A DNA stretch of 64,000 nucleotides, taken from NCBI GenBank assembly GCA_900660155.1, contig CABFPE010000154.1:539123-603122 (forward strand). The letters run 5' to 3'. The notes beneath the pieces were generated by a model that was not told the DNA's origin, searched no databases, and saw only the letters and a list, made by a program, of their open reading frames with translations. Numbering within the stretch: the first letter of the stretch is position 1; each line of letters opens with the position of its first letter. This document shows, in pieces, positions 23,907 through 36,075 of this stretch. Origin of the DNA: Hofstenia miamia. Its lineage: Eukaryota; Xenacoelomorpha; Acoela; Hofsteniidae. The position numbers and the translations under genes were made by a program.

Positions 23907-24837
23907 TGTAGAGTCACTCGGGGATTTCGTTGATTTTATTCTTTTATAACTTACTTTGTATTATTACGTCACCATGACGTTATTAGCTAGTTTCAATCTT
24001 AGTTTGCTATTATTAATTTGATGTCCCCTTGATGGTGCTGATTGTTGCTCAAATTTAATTTTGCGAGTTAAAATGAATTTGATCATGTTAAACTATGTTG
24101 ACATCTGAAGTATTGTAAACAAAGGCAGGTAATCATTAAACAATTGTATAAAACCTGAGGAAACTGTAGTGATAGTTTAATAGATTTTATCTACTCTCAA
24201 CTGCCATTTTTACCGTTGTATTTTTTATTTATTTATCTCTATGAAACTTATTGCTTAAGATTTGCGACAATTTAGGAGTGCTTTCACTAGCATGGGGCGA
24301 CATGTTGCTTCTGGGGGTCTGTTGATTACCCAGTCCGAATTGTGGACTCATTAAGTTACATATATGGTTATGTATAAGGAAATAATAAATCTCTCATGCG
24401 TAATTCAACACGTACATACACTTATAAAACCTAACACTGTGATGATACCATGCCATAGGCTAGCACAAATATCTGGCAATTACAGATTATTTAATAGTGA
24501 GCTGAGAGATAACAATAAAAATGAGAGCTTGTGTTTCCTGAATCGATATAGAAATTAAGCAAATGAGACAAATAGGGTAGCACCAGTCAATAGGTTAAGC
24601 ACTTTACTTCTGGATGTTCCGCTTTGGCTGGAAGCCATAGGAATTGGTCATCTCGGATCTTACCTAAAGTAGTTTTGTTACTTGGATGAATTACCAATGT
24701 TACATCTATAAGCTATGTTATAAATTCTATGTTATTCCTTTTTCTGGAATTGTGGCTGTTATGTAAATGCTATTCAAACCTTCTGCAGAGTCAATTAAGT
24801 TTCTAGTTAAGTTTCCCTACCAGCCACCAATTCTACA
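23907..24837 (+). repeat. Solo LTR-like insertion, family LTR4
   Basis: 931 bp beginning TGTAGAGTCAC and ending AATTCTACA, flanked by TTAA at 23903-23906 and 24838-24841. A TATA-like TATAAAAC lies at 24147, 240 bases in, similar to the TATA offset in LTR1. Termini and 4-bp duplication suggest an LTR. A TTAA-targeting DNA transposon is the alternative, but long terminal inverted repeats are absent. Adjacent E sequence continues on both sides. Confidence 0.62.
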
Positions 24838-24841
24838 TTAA

Positions 24842-25720
24842 TTTTACAGGTGTGAATGCATATACCTTGTTGCCTATCTTATGTGCATGACCAATAATTT
24901 TTCTGTTGTAATTGCATTGCTGTCTCATGGCAGACTTTTTGATATTATGACACATTGTTTCATATATCACAGTAATATGGTTTCTTAGTTGGTTTACATA
25001 TTTGTTGTCCATTCTCCCACTATAATAGAAGTATTGCATTGACAGTGGTGTTGTGGCTTCTATTCTGAAAATTGCCTTGAATGGTGTAATTCCCATTGTC
25101 AAGTGTATGGATGTGTTATAAAAATACTCGACCATTTCAATTACTTTTCACCATTTCCGTCCTCCTATCCTTGATGTTGTGACCCTTATTAATTTGATTA
25201 ATGATCAGTTCAATCTTTCCACTGCACCATTCACCTGTTAGTGATATGCTGTTGTTCTTTCACTGACTATTTCTAATAACTGAGACATTTAAAGGAATAG
25301 ATCACTTTTGAACTGTTGTCCCTTGTCTGTGATTATTGTCTCCATCAACCCAAACTTCAAGATCCTCTCCTTCATTACTATCTCTGCCATTGTTTCTGCC
25401 ATTGAATTTTTCACTGGGATCATTCTTTTGTATTTGGTAAAATTATCCACTATTACTAACAGGTGTTGAGATCTTTCTTTATCTCTCACTAGCATCTCCA
25501 GGTCTATGTGTACAATTTCAATGGGTTGCATCTTGATGATCTTCCCTAGTGGTGCTCTCTGCTCTCTGAGTTGGGAAATGCTGCCTGTTTTTTAGGAGGC
25601 ATGTTGTATATTTGTTAATTACATCTTCTGTAACTTTCCTGACCACTGTTGTGCTAAACCTTGTGTTGAAAGTGCTTTCTGTTTATGTAATGCCTAGATG
25701 CTTTAACTTCAATTTCTATC
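24842..25720 (-). pseudogene. Integrase region of E
   Basis: HIDLEMLVRDKERSQHLLVI (about 25515-25455), FTKYKRMIPVKNSMAETM and the C-terminal MVEYFYNTSIHLTMG (25135 downward) match the integrases of A and C. An HHCC remnant lies at about 25560-25700. Fossil. Confidence 0.8.
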
Positions 25721-26056
25721 TCTCTTAGTAGCTTGCTGTTAGTTTTGATAGTTTCATTTGAGGCTCCTGCAGCTTTTTTATGATTTTGCTCTGATATCTC
25801 TTTTTTATCATAATTGGTAAGACTGCTTGCCCTTTCTTGCCAACATTTATTTTGGGTAGTCCTTTGTATTCCATATGTGGTAGGAATTGGAATTGCTTCT
25901 CTTCACTGTCTTGCTTGGCTGCATCTCTTTGATAATCTGGGAGTGTTCCTCTATGGTGTTCAATGGTGAAAGTAAATTTGTTTAAGTACTCAATCCACCT
26001 TTACACTATTCCTGATTTGTCTCCCAAGAACTTCTTTAGCCATGCTAAACTGCTGT

Positions 26057-27193
26057 TGTAGCATTATCCAAACAAATCAAAAATAAGCTGCAAACATAGA
26101 GCAGAGTGAGAATAAGATCAAAGAAACAATGATTAGAAATATTGTATTTAGATCAATTAGATTAATTTAGATTTATTTGTATTATGCAACCAAGAAACAA
26201 TATGTGTCCAAAATGAGAGATTAGTATCAGTCAATAAAACTAATTTTGGCAAAACAACGTGGTCAAATCACTTCCATTATTTTTAGCTGCAATATTAGCA
26301 GAAGATTTGAAATCAACAGGTACTTTTCTGGAATTACTATAAATACGAATTAATTACTGTAAGCAATTGATAAAGAATTTTATTCAGAATTCATATTTTG
26401 TTCTTCTATAATGGTTTGATTATTTAATACGATGTCAAGCTAATCAAGTGGTGTTTAGTAGTGGTCTGAATCCATCATAGAGAACGATTCAAGGGTCCGT
26501 CCCTGTGCCAGATCATAAAAGTGCACATAAGGTAGGTATTGGGGTTTTCTCTTGATTAGCTGACTAGCAATCACTTAATACATGTATCAAAATAATTAAC
26601 TGCAAACAAATGGTTGGATGACCAAAACCTGGGAAATATATTAATACTATTTTAGATCCAAATTAATGACCAATAAATGACCAATAAAGTGACCATACAT
26701 GTATTAAGTTATAAATGTAAGTTAAGAAGCTGCTCAAAACTAATATATTTAGAAATGCCAATATATTTCATAAATGGCTACATGTAGTATCAAATGAGCA
26801 GCTAGTAACAAGTCATGTTGCAAAGACATAAAACACTTTTACAAAAGATAGAGTTTAAGTCGAATTGTGTCATGTCTTGAGTATGCAATAAGCTAGGATA
26901 GGGTACACATAAATTGTATCAATGAGCTGAGATGTGGAACTCAATCAAATGGAGTATTGAAGGAGTTGGTGATGTGGAGATCAGCTTTGGGCAGATGCCC
27001 ACTATCAATCAATGGAAAAACTGCAACATGAGTATGTCACCTAAATAGAGCACAGTTAAACCTAGTTACATTATGTTAATAGAACAAAAGCCAAGCAGCA
27101 TCTAATTAAGTAAATCCCAACCCACAAAACTACTACTAGTGCTATACAGTAGCAGAAGATAAATAGTAATGATGCCTGATAGAGGATGTTACA
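26057..27193 (+). repeat. Solo LTR1 inserted in the RNase H region of E
   Basis: 1137 bp, TGTAGCATTATCC to GGATGTTACA, with CTGT at 26053-26056 and 27194-27197. TATAAATA lies at 26338, 281 bases in. It also carries a CAGGTAC box at 26327 and a tgggcagatgccca hairpin near 26986. The E coding sequence continues on both sides. Confidence 0.9.
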
Positions 27194-28440
27194 CTGTTGT
27201 CTGTGCAGATCCTGAATTCTCATCTGATTTGAAAATGCCTGAAATTAAATTCTTGATGTTCTTGATTAGGGCTAACATTTCTAGTTTCATAATTGTCCTA
27301 ACTTGGCTTCAGTTTGCAGCTAAAAATTGTATTGGCACCTCCTTCCTGTTCTTTATTTGCCCTAATGTCACTCTGATTGCCACTTTGCTTGCATCACAGT
27401 CCAAAATGAATGATCTGTTGTAATCTGGTGTGTTCATCAATGGCAGTTTTGCTAGTTATTCTTTTATTTTATCCAACTCCTCCTGCTCCTGCCATGTCCA
27501 TATAAAGGGTATGGACTTCCTCATCAGTAGTGTCATTTTGGCAGTTTTCCCAGTGATTTTAGGTATGAAAGTCCCATAGTAGTTGAACAAACACATTATC
27601 CTCTTTATATATTTTTTGTTATTTGGTTTCTCTATCTTCCCAATCATATCTCTCACATTGTCCTTCATACCTTTTTTCTATCACTCTCCTAAAAATATGA
27701 ACTTTTCTTTCAATATGTAACATTTGATTTACTGTCCTGCTTTTTCTAGAATTGACAGTGTTCTTTCCATCGTTTCTAGATGTTTTACTATGGTGTTTTC
27801 ATGACAATGATGTCATCTATAAATGTGTTCATGCCTTCTTCCATTTTTTGTTTCTTGTTATTTAGTACCTTTGTTATATATCTCTGGAAAGTTGCTGGTG
27901 CATTGCACAGTCTGAATGCAATGTATATCTATTCACACAACCTGTAAGTTGTGAAGAACGCCATTTTTTTGATGTCTTCCTCTTCCATTTGCCCCTGCCA
28001 ATAGACTTTACATAGATCTATCAATGTGAAGTACTTATGCTTGCTGGCTTTGTACAGCATATCATCTATTGTGGGAAGTCAGTAAGAGTCTTTTTTTGTT
28101 ACTTTGTTCAGTTTCCAAAAATCTATACATAGTCTATACTGCTCTCCCTGCTTTTCAAACACTGTTGGTGCTGCATATGGACTTTCACTGGGTCAAATTA
28201 TTTTGTTGTTGATCAGTTTGTTCAGTATTCTGTTATATTCATCCTTCATCTGCTCTGGTACTCATCTCACCAGTAGTTTTATTGGTTTATTTGTTGTTGT
28301 GACTATCTTGTGAGTCTTGCCTCTTGCTCAAACCACACTTATCTCTCCAAAGTTGAATATTCATTTATGCTTCTCTAAAATGTCTCTAATTTATTGCAGT
28401 TGCTTTTTGTTCAAATGTTGATATTCCTCTTCTAGTAGCT
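27194..28440 (-). pseudogene. RNase H and reverse transcriptase region of E
   Basis: RNase H (27194-27420) and the connection QEQEELDKIKE (27465-27500) are followed upward by RT to about 28440. Landmarks are the minus-strand equivalents of CNAPATFQRYI near 27890 and the thumb/connection stretch MCLFNYYGTFIPKI near 27560-27600. Fossil. Confidence 0.78.
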
Positions 28441-28547
28441 GTGGTATCTTATAATCATCTTCTCCATTTGCTTTTGTCCATATGCCCTTGAACTTGCTGT
28501 TGGGAGTACTTTCTACATTGATGGTTTTTGTCCACTTGCCCTTGATT

Positions 28548-29631
28548 TGTAGCATCATCCACATAAAATCTCAAATAAGCTGCAAAACGTCGAGCAGATG
28601 GGATTAAAGTCGAAGAAAAATTATTCAAAAATATTGTAATCAAATCAATTAGAATTATTTAAGATTTATTTGTATTATGCAACTAAGAAACAATATGTGT
28701 CAGAAAGGAGATATTTGTATCTGTTGATAAAAATACTTTTTGACTAAATGATTCTTTCATTATTTTCAGCTGCCATCTTGGCAGAAGTTTAAATTTGAAT
28801 CGACAGGTACTTCTTTTGGAATTACTATAAATAGATTGAAAACCATTGTAAGAGTTGATAAAGAATTTTACTTGGAATTCTTAATTTGTTTCATATTAAA
28901 GGGTTGAATATTTAATACGATGTCAAGCTAATTGAGCTGTGTTTGTAGTGGTCTGGATACGTCACAGGGAACAATTCTAGGGTCTCTGTGCCAGATCATG
29001 AAAAGGGTTTTCTCTTGATTAGCTGACTCGCATTTCATTGCTACATGTATCAAAATAATTAATTGCCAACAAACAGTTGGATGACCAAAACCTAGGAATT
29101 ATATTAATATTATTTTAGATCCAAATTAACAACCTATAATCCACCAATAAAGTGACTGTACATGTAGTATGCTATAAATGTAGGTTAGGAAGTTGTATGA
29201 ACTAAATATATTTAAACAAGCCAATATATTTTCAGTAATGGCTACATGTAATAATTAATGAACAACTAGTAACAAGTCAGGTTGTGAATAGAGTTTAAAT
29301 TGAGTTGTGCCATGCCTTGAGTATGCACTGAGCTAAAGTAGGGTACTCATAAATTGTGTTGATTGAGCTGAGAAGTGGCACTCAACCATCAGATGGAATA
29401 GTGGAGCTGGATGTGGAGATTCACTTTGGGCAGATGCCCATTAGGAGATCATTGTACTTCCTGCATGGCTTCATCACCTAAATAGTAAATAGTTAATTCT
29501 AGGTTACATAAGCTAACAGAAGCAACAAGTCAAGCAGTATGCAACAAGTAAATCCTTACCTGCAATAACACAACTAACATTATACAGTAACAGTAGATAG
29601 ACAGTGATAATGCCTGGTAGAGGATATTACA
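28548..29631 (+). repeat. Solo LTR1 inserted in the protease-RT linker of E
   Basis: 1084 bp, TGTAGCATCATCC to GGATATTACA. Flanks GATT (28544-28547) and GAAT (29632-29635) are a one-mismatch 4-bp duplication. TATAAATA at 28826 lies 278 bases in. SR motifs of the host element at 28487 and 28540 lie just to its left. Confidence 0.85.
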
Positions 29632-29798
29632 GAATCAGCTGTGTGGAGTACCTCATGTTTTTGTTTTTAAGTCCTCTAATTGACCATACAAACTACTCCA
29701 AATGCTTTGATGCAAGATTTGACATATTTTCTGACTATTCTCAAATTGGTTTTCTTCATGTTAACATTATGATTTGTGGCTTTTAATATCAGTATCCT

Positions 29799-30430
29799 TC
29801 ATTTTCCATTTTTTATGTTGCACACTCTTGAATGCATTGATTCTCTTTTTGTGTTAATCCCCTTGTTCTTGTAGAGCATTACATCCACTGTAATCTTCTC
29901 TCCTGTTTGGATTGTGTGCATTGTCCATTGATATGTTTGCAACTTTACATCTTCTTCTATTTCAAATGTTTTTGTGGATAGCTTGCCATCATCTTTTTCA
30001 ATTTTGATTTCCTCCTCCTTTACCTTGATTGTTCTATTGGAGTAATTACTTATGTATCCATTCTTCATTAAACAATCATCACCCAGTATTACTTCATATG
30101 ATAATAAGTTGTTATGGATGTCTATCACTACTAGCAATTGTTCAAGGGTGGTGTTTGCTATTCTAATTTGCACTGCTTTTAACCTTCATTTATAGTCTAT
30201 ATATTCTCCAGACATGTTGATTAGTATTTTGTTTGATCTTTCAAGGTCTTCTTCTCAACTAAACCCCAATTTTGTTCCACATTCATCAGTTATAATAGAC
30301 TTTGCAGCTCCTGTTTCAATTTTTGCCCTTGTCATCAGCCCATTTATTGTTATGGATATTGTGTTGATTTTACCTAGGTTTGTCAAGATCATTATCAATG
30401 CTTGGTATTTTAGAGTTGGCACTCAAACTA
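29799..30430 (-). pseudogene. Aspartic protease region of E
   Basis: VILGDDCLMKNGYISNYSNR and the upstream VVIDIHNNLLSYE match the proteases of A and C. The active-site side lies toward 30300-30340. Fossil. Confidence 0.75.
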
Positions 30431-31780
30431 GTTTTCCAATTCATCTTCAGTTTGTGTATCCTCAACCAATTCTGATTTGGATTTGATCACATCCTCATCT
30501 TCATAGTGCACTTCCTCTTCTTCAATCATGTTAATCTGTTTTTTGCAATCTTTTCTTTTGTGCCCCTTCTTTCCACAGCTGTAGCTCTTTAAGTCTGTCT
30601 CTCTTACATTTTTAATTTTTCCATCTTTACCTTTTATTTTGATAATTTTTTCCATTTTGTTTTTTGTTGTGGGTTTTGTGTTCACTGTCTGTGACTTGTA
30701 GTTGTTCTTTCACGTTGTTGGTGTTACTTTGTAGCTTTTTCAAAAATATGGGCATTGGTTTTGATTGTCACTGATTTTCTGATCATCTTCTCTAACTTTT
30801 TATCCATTTTGCATTTAATCTTAAATTGGGTTCTAATGGTCTGAGGCATTCCTTTGCAAATATGTGAGAAGAGGTTGTTTCCTCCTGAGCTGAGTGTTAC
30901 TAGTCATTTAACTTGCTGGATGTAGTTTTGTATGTCATCTGTTTTCCTCATTTTCATTTAATATGATTTGGTACTGGTTTTTGAAACTTTAATTTTCATA
31001 GTACTCTACAAAGTCTCCAATTAGTAGTTTAAAATTTTGTTTTATATTGGTATCTAGCAGTAAATATTGCTCAAATGCTGCTCCTGTAAGGTATAGTAGG
31101 AGTCTTGCAGCTGCTGCTTGTTGGCTTAATTTCCTCTCAGCCATGGTGATCTCCAACATTTGAAGCCATTTATTGAACATTGGATTGTAGCTGTTGACTT
31201 TTCCATTAAATTTTGGCAAGGTTGCTTTGCATGGTATAGTGTTGTTGTTGATGTTTACTGCTTGTGTTTATATTTGAGCTGTTCTAACTCTTGGATTAAT
31301 TGTCTGTTTTCCTTTTCTAACTGTCAACAGATTCTGTCCCATCTTTCATTTTGTTCCTGAAAGTGTTTGTTTGATTCTGCCAATTGGTTTGTTAGTATCT
31401 TGATTTAATTCTGGAAGTTTTTACTTTGACTTTCTAATTGACTATCCATTTCAATTTTAAGTTTGCTCAATACGTTTTTGCTGTATTGTTCCAATTTTAA
31501 AAATTTTTCTGTTAATAGTTGTATCTTGCTTCTTAGTAATGACTCCATTTTGTTGCTCAGTCTGAGAATATTTAAAATTTCTGTAGGGCTTGTCTCTGGG
31601 GACATGTATAGGGTTTGTATTTCTGAACATAATATTCTTGGGGTAGTGGTTGTTTTACCTGTGCCTATTATGTGCTTCCTTTCTTTGACATTGTATTTTT
31701 CATTTCAATTAGGATTAGTAGTGGCTTGCATTTCAGTACAATTCTTTGTTTCCAAATCTGCTTCAGGTTAGGTTTCTCCT
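30428..31780 (-). pseudogene. Gag region of E
   Basis: Zinc knuckle CGKKGHKRKDC preceded by KSYS, with an acidic tail (30685-30428), capsid-like core MPKFNGKVNSYNPMFNKWLQ with GAAFEQYLLLD (31219-30989), and an N-terminal coiled coil (about 31605-31260). Same order as A and C. Fossil. Confidence 0.8.
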
Positions 31781-31932
31781 CAGGTGGTGGTAGCTAACTG
31801 CTTGCTTTGTTGGTATTTCTGTTGCATGTTTTATGTTATCAGTTATCTCAGTGATATCATGGTTGCATTTCTTACTTTGTTGACTTCAAGTAGTGAGTAT
31901 TGATTTGTTGTTGATTCTTCATTGTTCTTTAA

Positions 31933-31948
31933 CTTGTCACAGTTGCCA
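31933..31948 (-). other. Primer-binding site of E
   Basis: Minus strand TGGCAACTGTGACAAG directly inside the LTR2 at 31949. It shares TGGCAAC and GACA with the sites of C and D, which supports one tRNA primer type for the group. Confidence 0.65.
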
Positions 31949-33579
31949 TGTAGCATCCACTAAATGGCTCTAATGTGACATAATCCATCAAACTATCATG
32001 TGTGGTCAAGATGAGAGAAAGAATGGATGAAACAAAGACTAAAAATATTATGATGATTATAATAATTAATATGTAAACACATGATAGGATTGATTATTTG
32101 ATTTTGTAAAATGTTTTGTGCAGTTATATTTAAATTATGCTCAACAGTATTTGACAAAACAATAGATGGCCAAACAGCATACTCTAATTAATGCTGATGT
32201 TTCATAATTATTAGCAGAACTATAAACTGAGGGAAAACTGTAAAAAAGAATCAATTAAACAGGTACCAGTCGAGTGTTTGCTTATTTACTACAAAGTGCT
32301 ATAAATATGTTTGAAATGATATACGTACTGATGAACGAATTTAGTTTGGATTTACTTTTCTCTTGTCAGGTTATTTTATATTCTGATGGAAAGCTAAACA
32401 TTCAAGCACTGGGGTAATTGTATTGTGGTTCCCACATCCGCTTAAAGGTATGCTGGAGCAGCCTCCCAATCAGCTATTCCACCTTTCAGTGCTTTTAGGT
32501 TACGAATAGGTATAGGGGTTTTTCACAATTATAGCTTTCATATTCTTTATTGCTTGCCAGTTATTATGATTACAATTATTATGTTCTACATGATGAACCT
32601 CAGTCAGTTATGGTGTTATCTTACAATCAGTGATTTCATATAAACGTTATTTAGATCATGTTTTCATATTACATTCATTATCAATTTACTAGTAGAATTA
32701 AGTTGCTCATTGTTTCTTATCATAGACCTTTGGCAGACTCCCACATTGGTTTTCTTGCTGGCAGCATTGATTGTTTACATGTACAAAGGGCTATTATGTA
32801 TTATTATATCTGTAGGGCTATTATATGTAAGGCTTGATAACAAGCTTAAGCATCCAGGTTGCTGTAATTGATCACCTTTACAATTTCATAATAACAAAAA
32901 CAATCAATGCACTAAATTCTTAAGTAGTTACAAATCCCCTCACACTGAGTTCACTATTCACACATTAATTCCTGTGATGGTTTCCACTACAAGAATGAAG
33001 CTTAATTTGTAGATGCAGCTGATTGGTGTGTATCTGGAACCACATGGCAAACCTTTGAGTGTTGATCCTGTCTTCCATTCTCTACTTGTCACCTAAATGA
33101 GTTGTAGTGAGTTACACAGTTAGAGAGGATAAAATGTATTAAATTAAGTTAATAAAATGAACACTCACTGTGAAGGAGAGAATTAGGAGAGTGTTGAACC
33201 TACTTAGAATGTTAACTAAGAAAAGTAATAAGTTACTATGAATTCAATACAAAAAGTGGATTGGCATGATTCTAGACTAATGTAATTGGATTAATCCTTT
33301 TTAGATTTAATTCTTTGTTACTTGTGGGTAGGGATGTACTTGTATCAACTGCTTCATTTCATTAAAAATTGTAATTAGCTTTTATTAACATTGATTGTAA
33401 CTGAACACTATTTAGGTGTGAATTGATTGTTGCAGTTTTCCCAATGGCTGATCTTCTATAAGGCCTCAGGCCAACTCAGATCTCTGAACCTTCCAACACT
33501 TGGTCAACTTCACTGCTGATTGACTGTCTCCAAGTCTCAGCTCAATGAAGTAGCTTATGTGTTCCCTATCACAACTCAC
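31949..33579 (-). repeat. Middle LTR2 (shared by E and H), interrupted and shortened
   Basis: Bases 31949-31973 and 33277-33579 together match the first about 330 plus-strand bases of the LTR2 at 19182. The split is caused by the LTR3 at 31974-33276. The rest of the LTR is missing where it meets the H remnant. Confidence 0.75.
31974..33276 (+). repeat. Solo LTR3 inserted in LTR2
   Basis: 1303 bp, TGTGACATAATCC to GATTCTAGA, with the 4-bp duplication CTAA at 31970-31973 and 33277-33280. TATAAATA lies at 32300 with a CAGGTAC box at 32260. Aligns with 40975-42324. Confidence 0.85.
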
Positions 33580-34121
33580 AGTATTTTTTCTAGTTTACCT
33601 TTAATGTCAATGTATTTGCCAGAGGCATTTATTAGCCTACTCTTTTCTTCTTGTAAATTTTTCCTATTAAATACAATTTTTGCTGTGCAATCATTGGTAA
33701 TGACTGATATAACTGCTCCAATATCTATTATGGCTTTGACCATTATACCATTGACTACAGCTGGAATTGTATTTGTTTTTATTAGGTCAGTTATTATTAG
33801 AATAGGTGCACGTTTCTTCAGAGTTGGTGCTCCCTTTAGTTTAAATTTTCTAGGTTTTCCTTGTTTTCATAGTTATCCTCATTTTGTTCATTCTCATTTT
33901 TAATTATGTCCTCTTCTTCAAAGTAAGTGTCTTCTTCCTCAATCAAGTTGATTTGGCATTTACAACATTTATTTGTGCATTGTTTGTTTCGGCACATTTG
34001 ACATTTTAGGTCTTTCATTTTAATTTTCCTTATCATACCATCTTTTAGTTTTATTTTTATTATTTCTTCTGTGCTTGATGGTTTTTGTGGTTGTTCTTTT
34101 ATTGATGTTTTTGTTTGTAAT
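33580..34121 (-). pseudogene. Internal remnant H: protease and zinc knuckle
   Basis: Protease-like stretch (INASGKYIDIKGKL and TNDCTAKIVF types near 33590-33700) and a nucleocapsid with CQMCRNKQCTNKC (about 33990-33950) and acidic tail. A distinct Gypsy copy of about 540 bp between two LTR2 copies, most of its internal region gone. Confidence 0.7.
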
Positions 34122-34123
34122 CA

Positions 34124-35249
34124 GGTATCATCCACTACCAGGCTCTAACTTTGATTGATTAATTCTTCTCAAATATAATTCTTTGTTAGTTGCAGGTAGG
34201 GGTGTACTTGTATCAACTGCATTATTCTATTAACAATTGTAGTTAACTATTATTAACATCCAATGTAGATAAGCACTATTTAGGTGTGAAGTAGTTGTCT
34301 CAGTTTTCTTGATGGCTGATCTACTAAAAGGCCTCTGGCTGACTCTGATCTCTGAACCTTCCAAAACTTGTTCATCTTCACTGCTGATGGACTGTCTCCA
34401 AGTCTCAGCTCAATGAAGTAGCTTATGTGTTCCCTATTCTAACTCAGTGCAACCCTCAAGGCTGGATGTAACTGACTTAAACTCAATTTGTAATGTGTAA
34501 TGTATACTTGCAACCTGGCAATGTCACTAGCTGCTTATTAAATATCTGGTTCACCATTACCATAAAACTATTGACTTTAAATAAGATAAATAATTAAATA
34601 GATAATTATGTGCAGTTTCCTAATGTACATTTAATTTTTAATACATGCTCAGTCTTGTTTTCAGTCTATTTATAGGTCTCCTACATAGTCTAATTAATAT
34701 AAGATATAATATCCTATAATCAGCTAACTAGCATTATCTCTGAAGTTAGTTGTTATATACATGTTGTTGAATGAATCAATAGAAAAACTTCTATTCTTAA
34801 ACCTAACCTAAAGGCAGGTTCATGGCTTGGATCAAGGACCCTCGAATTGCTCCCAATGTGTGGTCTAGGCACTACTAATGCACTTACCATTTAGCTTGAC
34901 AAACAAATTTAAAGATAAGATTTCAAAGAATTTACTTCAACAATTTCTAAAATGTTTCTACTCTTTTTATAGTTTCAATTCAAAAAGTACCTGTTGATTT
35001 GAATTTCAAATAATCACCTGCCAAGATGGCTAAAAATAATGGACGTGATATTGCCGCCTTCATTTTGCCAAATTGTTATAAACAAGTACTATTTGGTAAT
35101 ATTTTGGTAATATTATTCCTTAGTTGCATTTACAAATTATTGATGCTAAATTGAACTAAAGTAATTCTATTTACAATTAATTCATAGTTCGATATTAATC
35201 TTCTTTGACCAACTAATCTCTTCTTCTTTTTTTGCAGCATTAAGCTACA
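34124..35249 (-). repeat. Outer 5' LTR2 of the E-H array
   Basis: 1126 bp aligning along its length with 19182-20345, followed by ATAG (35250-35253), the partner of ATAG at 19178. Core promoter elements on the minus strand include TATAAAAAG near 34970. Confidence 0.83.
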
Positions 35250-35253
35250 ATAG

Positions 35254-36075
35254 TGGCACTGTCAGAAAAATTTCATTAGACAATAGAAGTAGCCCTAGCT
35301 GAAGTAAACCAGGCATACAAGCTAAGCACTAAGAAAGATTTCAAAACTTATTATTTGAAGAGAAGGACATATTGAAATACAATATAGAACAACTGCATGG
35401 TTACTGACAATATTCACAATGGAATATAAAGAAATAAGACTGCCTTTCTCACAACAAATGAGACATAGATTCAAAAACCAAATGCAGATAATAAAAAAGG
35501 CTATTAGCAGAATTATCTTGAATAAAAGCCCAATGGGAAATTGGTCAGTAGTAGAAATCTCAAACAAAACAAGAATATGCCTGAATGAACTTGCAATTTT
35601 CAAAAAACCAATGAAAAAATACATGTGTGTTGCAACATCAGAAACGTAACTACAATAATTGGAAAAACAACTGTGGTTAACAACTCAACAGATAATAAAA
35701 AGAAAGACAGTATGCACAGAGGAGATAAAAAACTGATCACAAATAGGAATGTGCAATGCATAATCAAAGAAAATATAAAAACATATGAGAAAGAAAGTCC
35801 TCAATGCTCATTCATAAAAATCATCAAGAGTGCCAAGATGATAAAATGGGTGGCATAATAGAACTAGTCAAAGTCTGTGAAATGGTCATGAAAACTCAAA
35901 GAGAAATGCAAGAAGAGGAAGACCTGCTGATATCAACACAACTACTGCTATCACTGAAAATCCAGGAAAAGAGTGATAGTTGGTAGATACTGATGACAAA
36001 TGATTCCTAATGGAAATAAATATAACAAGAGAAACTCAAGAAATTACAAAAGCATAATGCTGGTAAGAGAGAAAT
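35254..36075 (+). pseudogene. ORF3 region of copy D, second part
   Basis: Continues the third coding region after the E/H array. Bases 35254-35400 align with C 62510-62650 (EVNQAYKLSTKKDF-like here, EVNKAYELNMKKDF in C). The segment at 35419-35649 matches C 62790-62970 (ANKTGICPSKI in C, SNKTRICLNEL here). Function unknown; fossil. Confidence 0.7.

Larger units (their letters stand above)
19182..35249 (-). mobile_element. Tandem Ty3/Gypsy array E-H with three LTR2 copies
   Basis: One composite insertion in copy D, flanked by ATAG at 19178-19181 and 35250-35253. On the minus strand the order is LTR2 (35249-34124), a small internal remnant H with nucleocapsid and protease (34121-33580), LTR2 (33579-31949, split by a solo LTR3), the near-complete internal region of E (31948-20346) and LTR2 (20345-19182). 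A shared middle LTR is typical of tandem copies formed by LTR recombination. E is broken in several dozen places and carries four later insertions. Confidence 0.72.

Noticed and set aside
23907-24837. piggyBac-type transposon because of flanking TTAA
   Set aside because: Only about 6 bases of terminal inversion, no transposase, and all other LTR insertions here also have 4-bp duplications; left as a less likely alternative.
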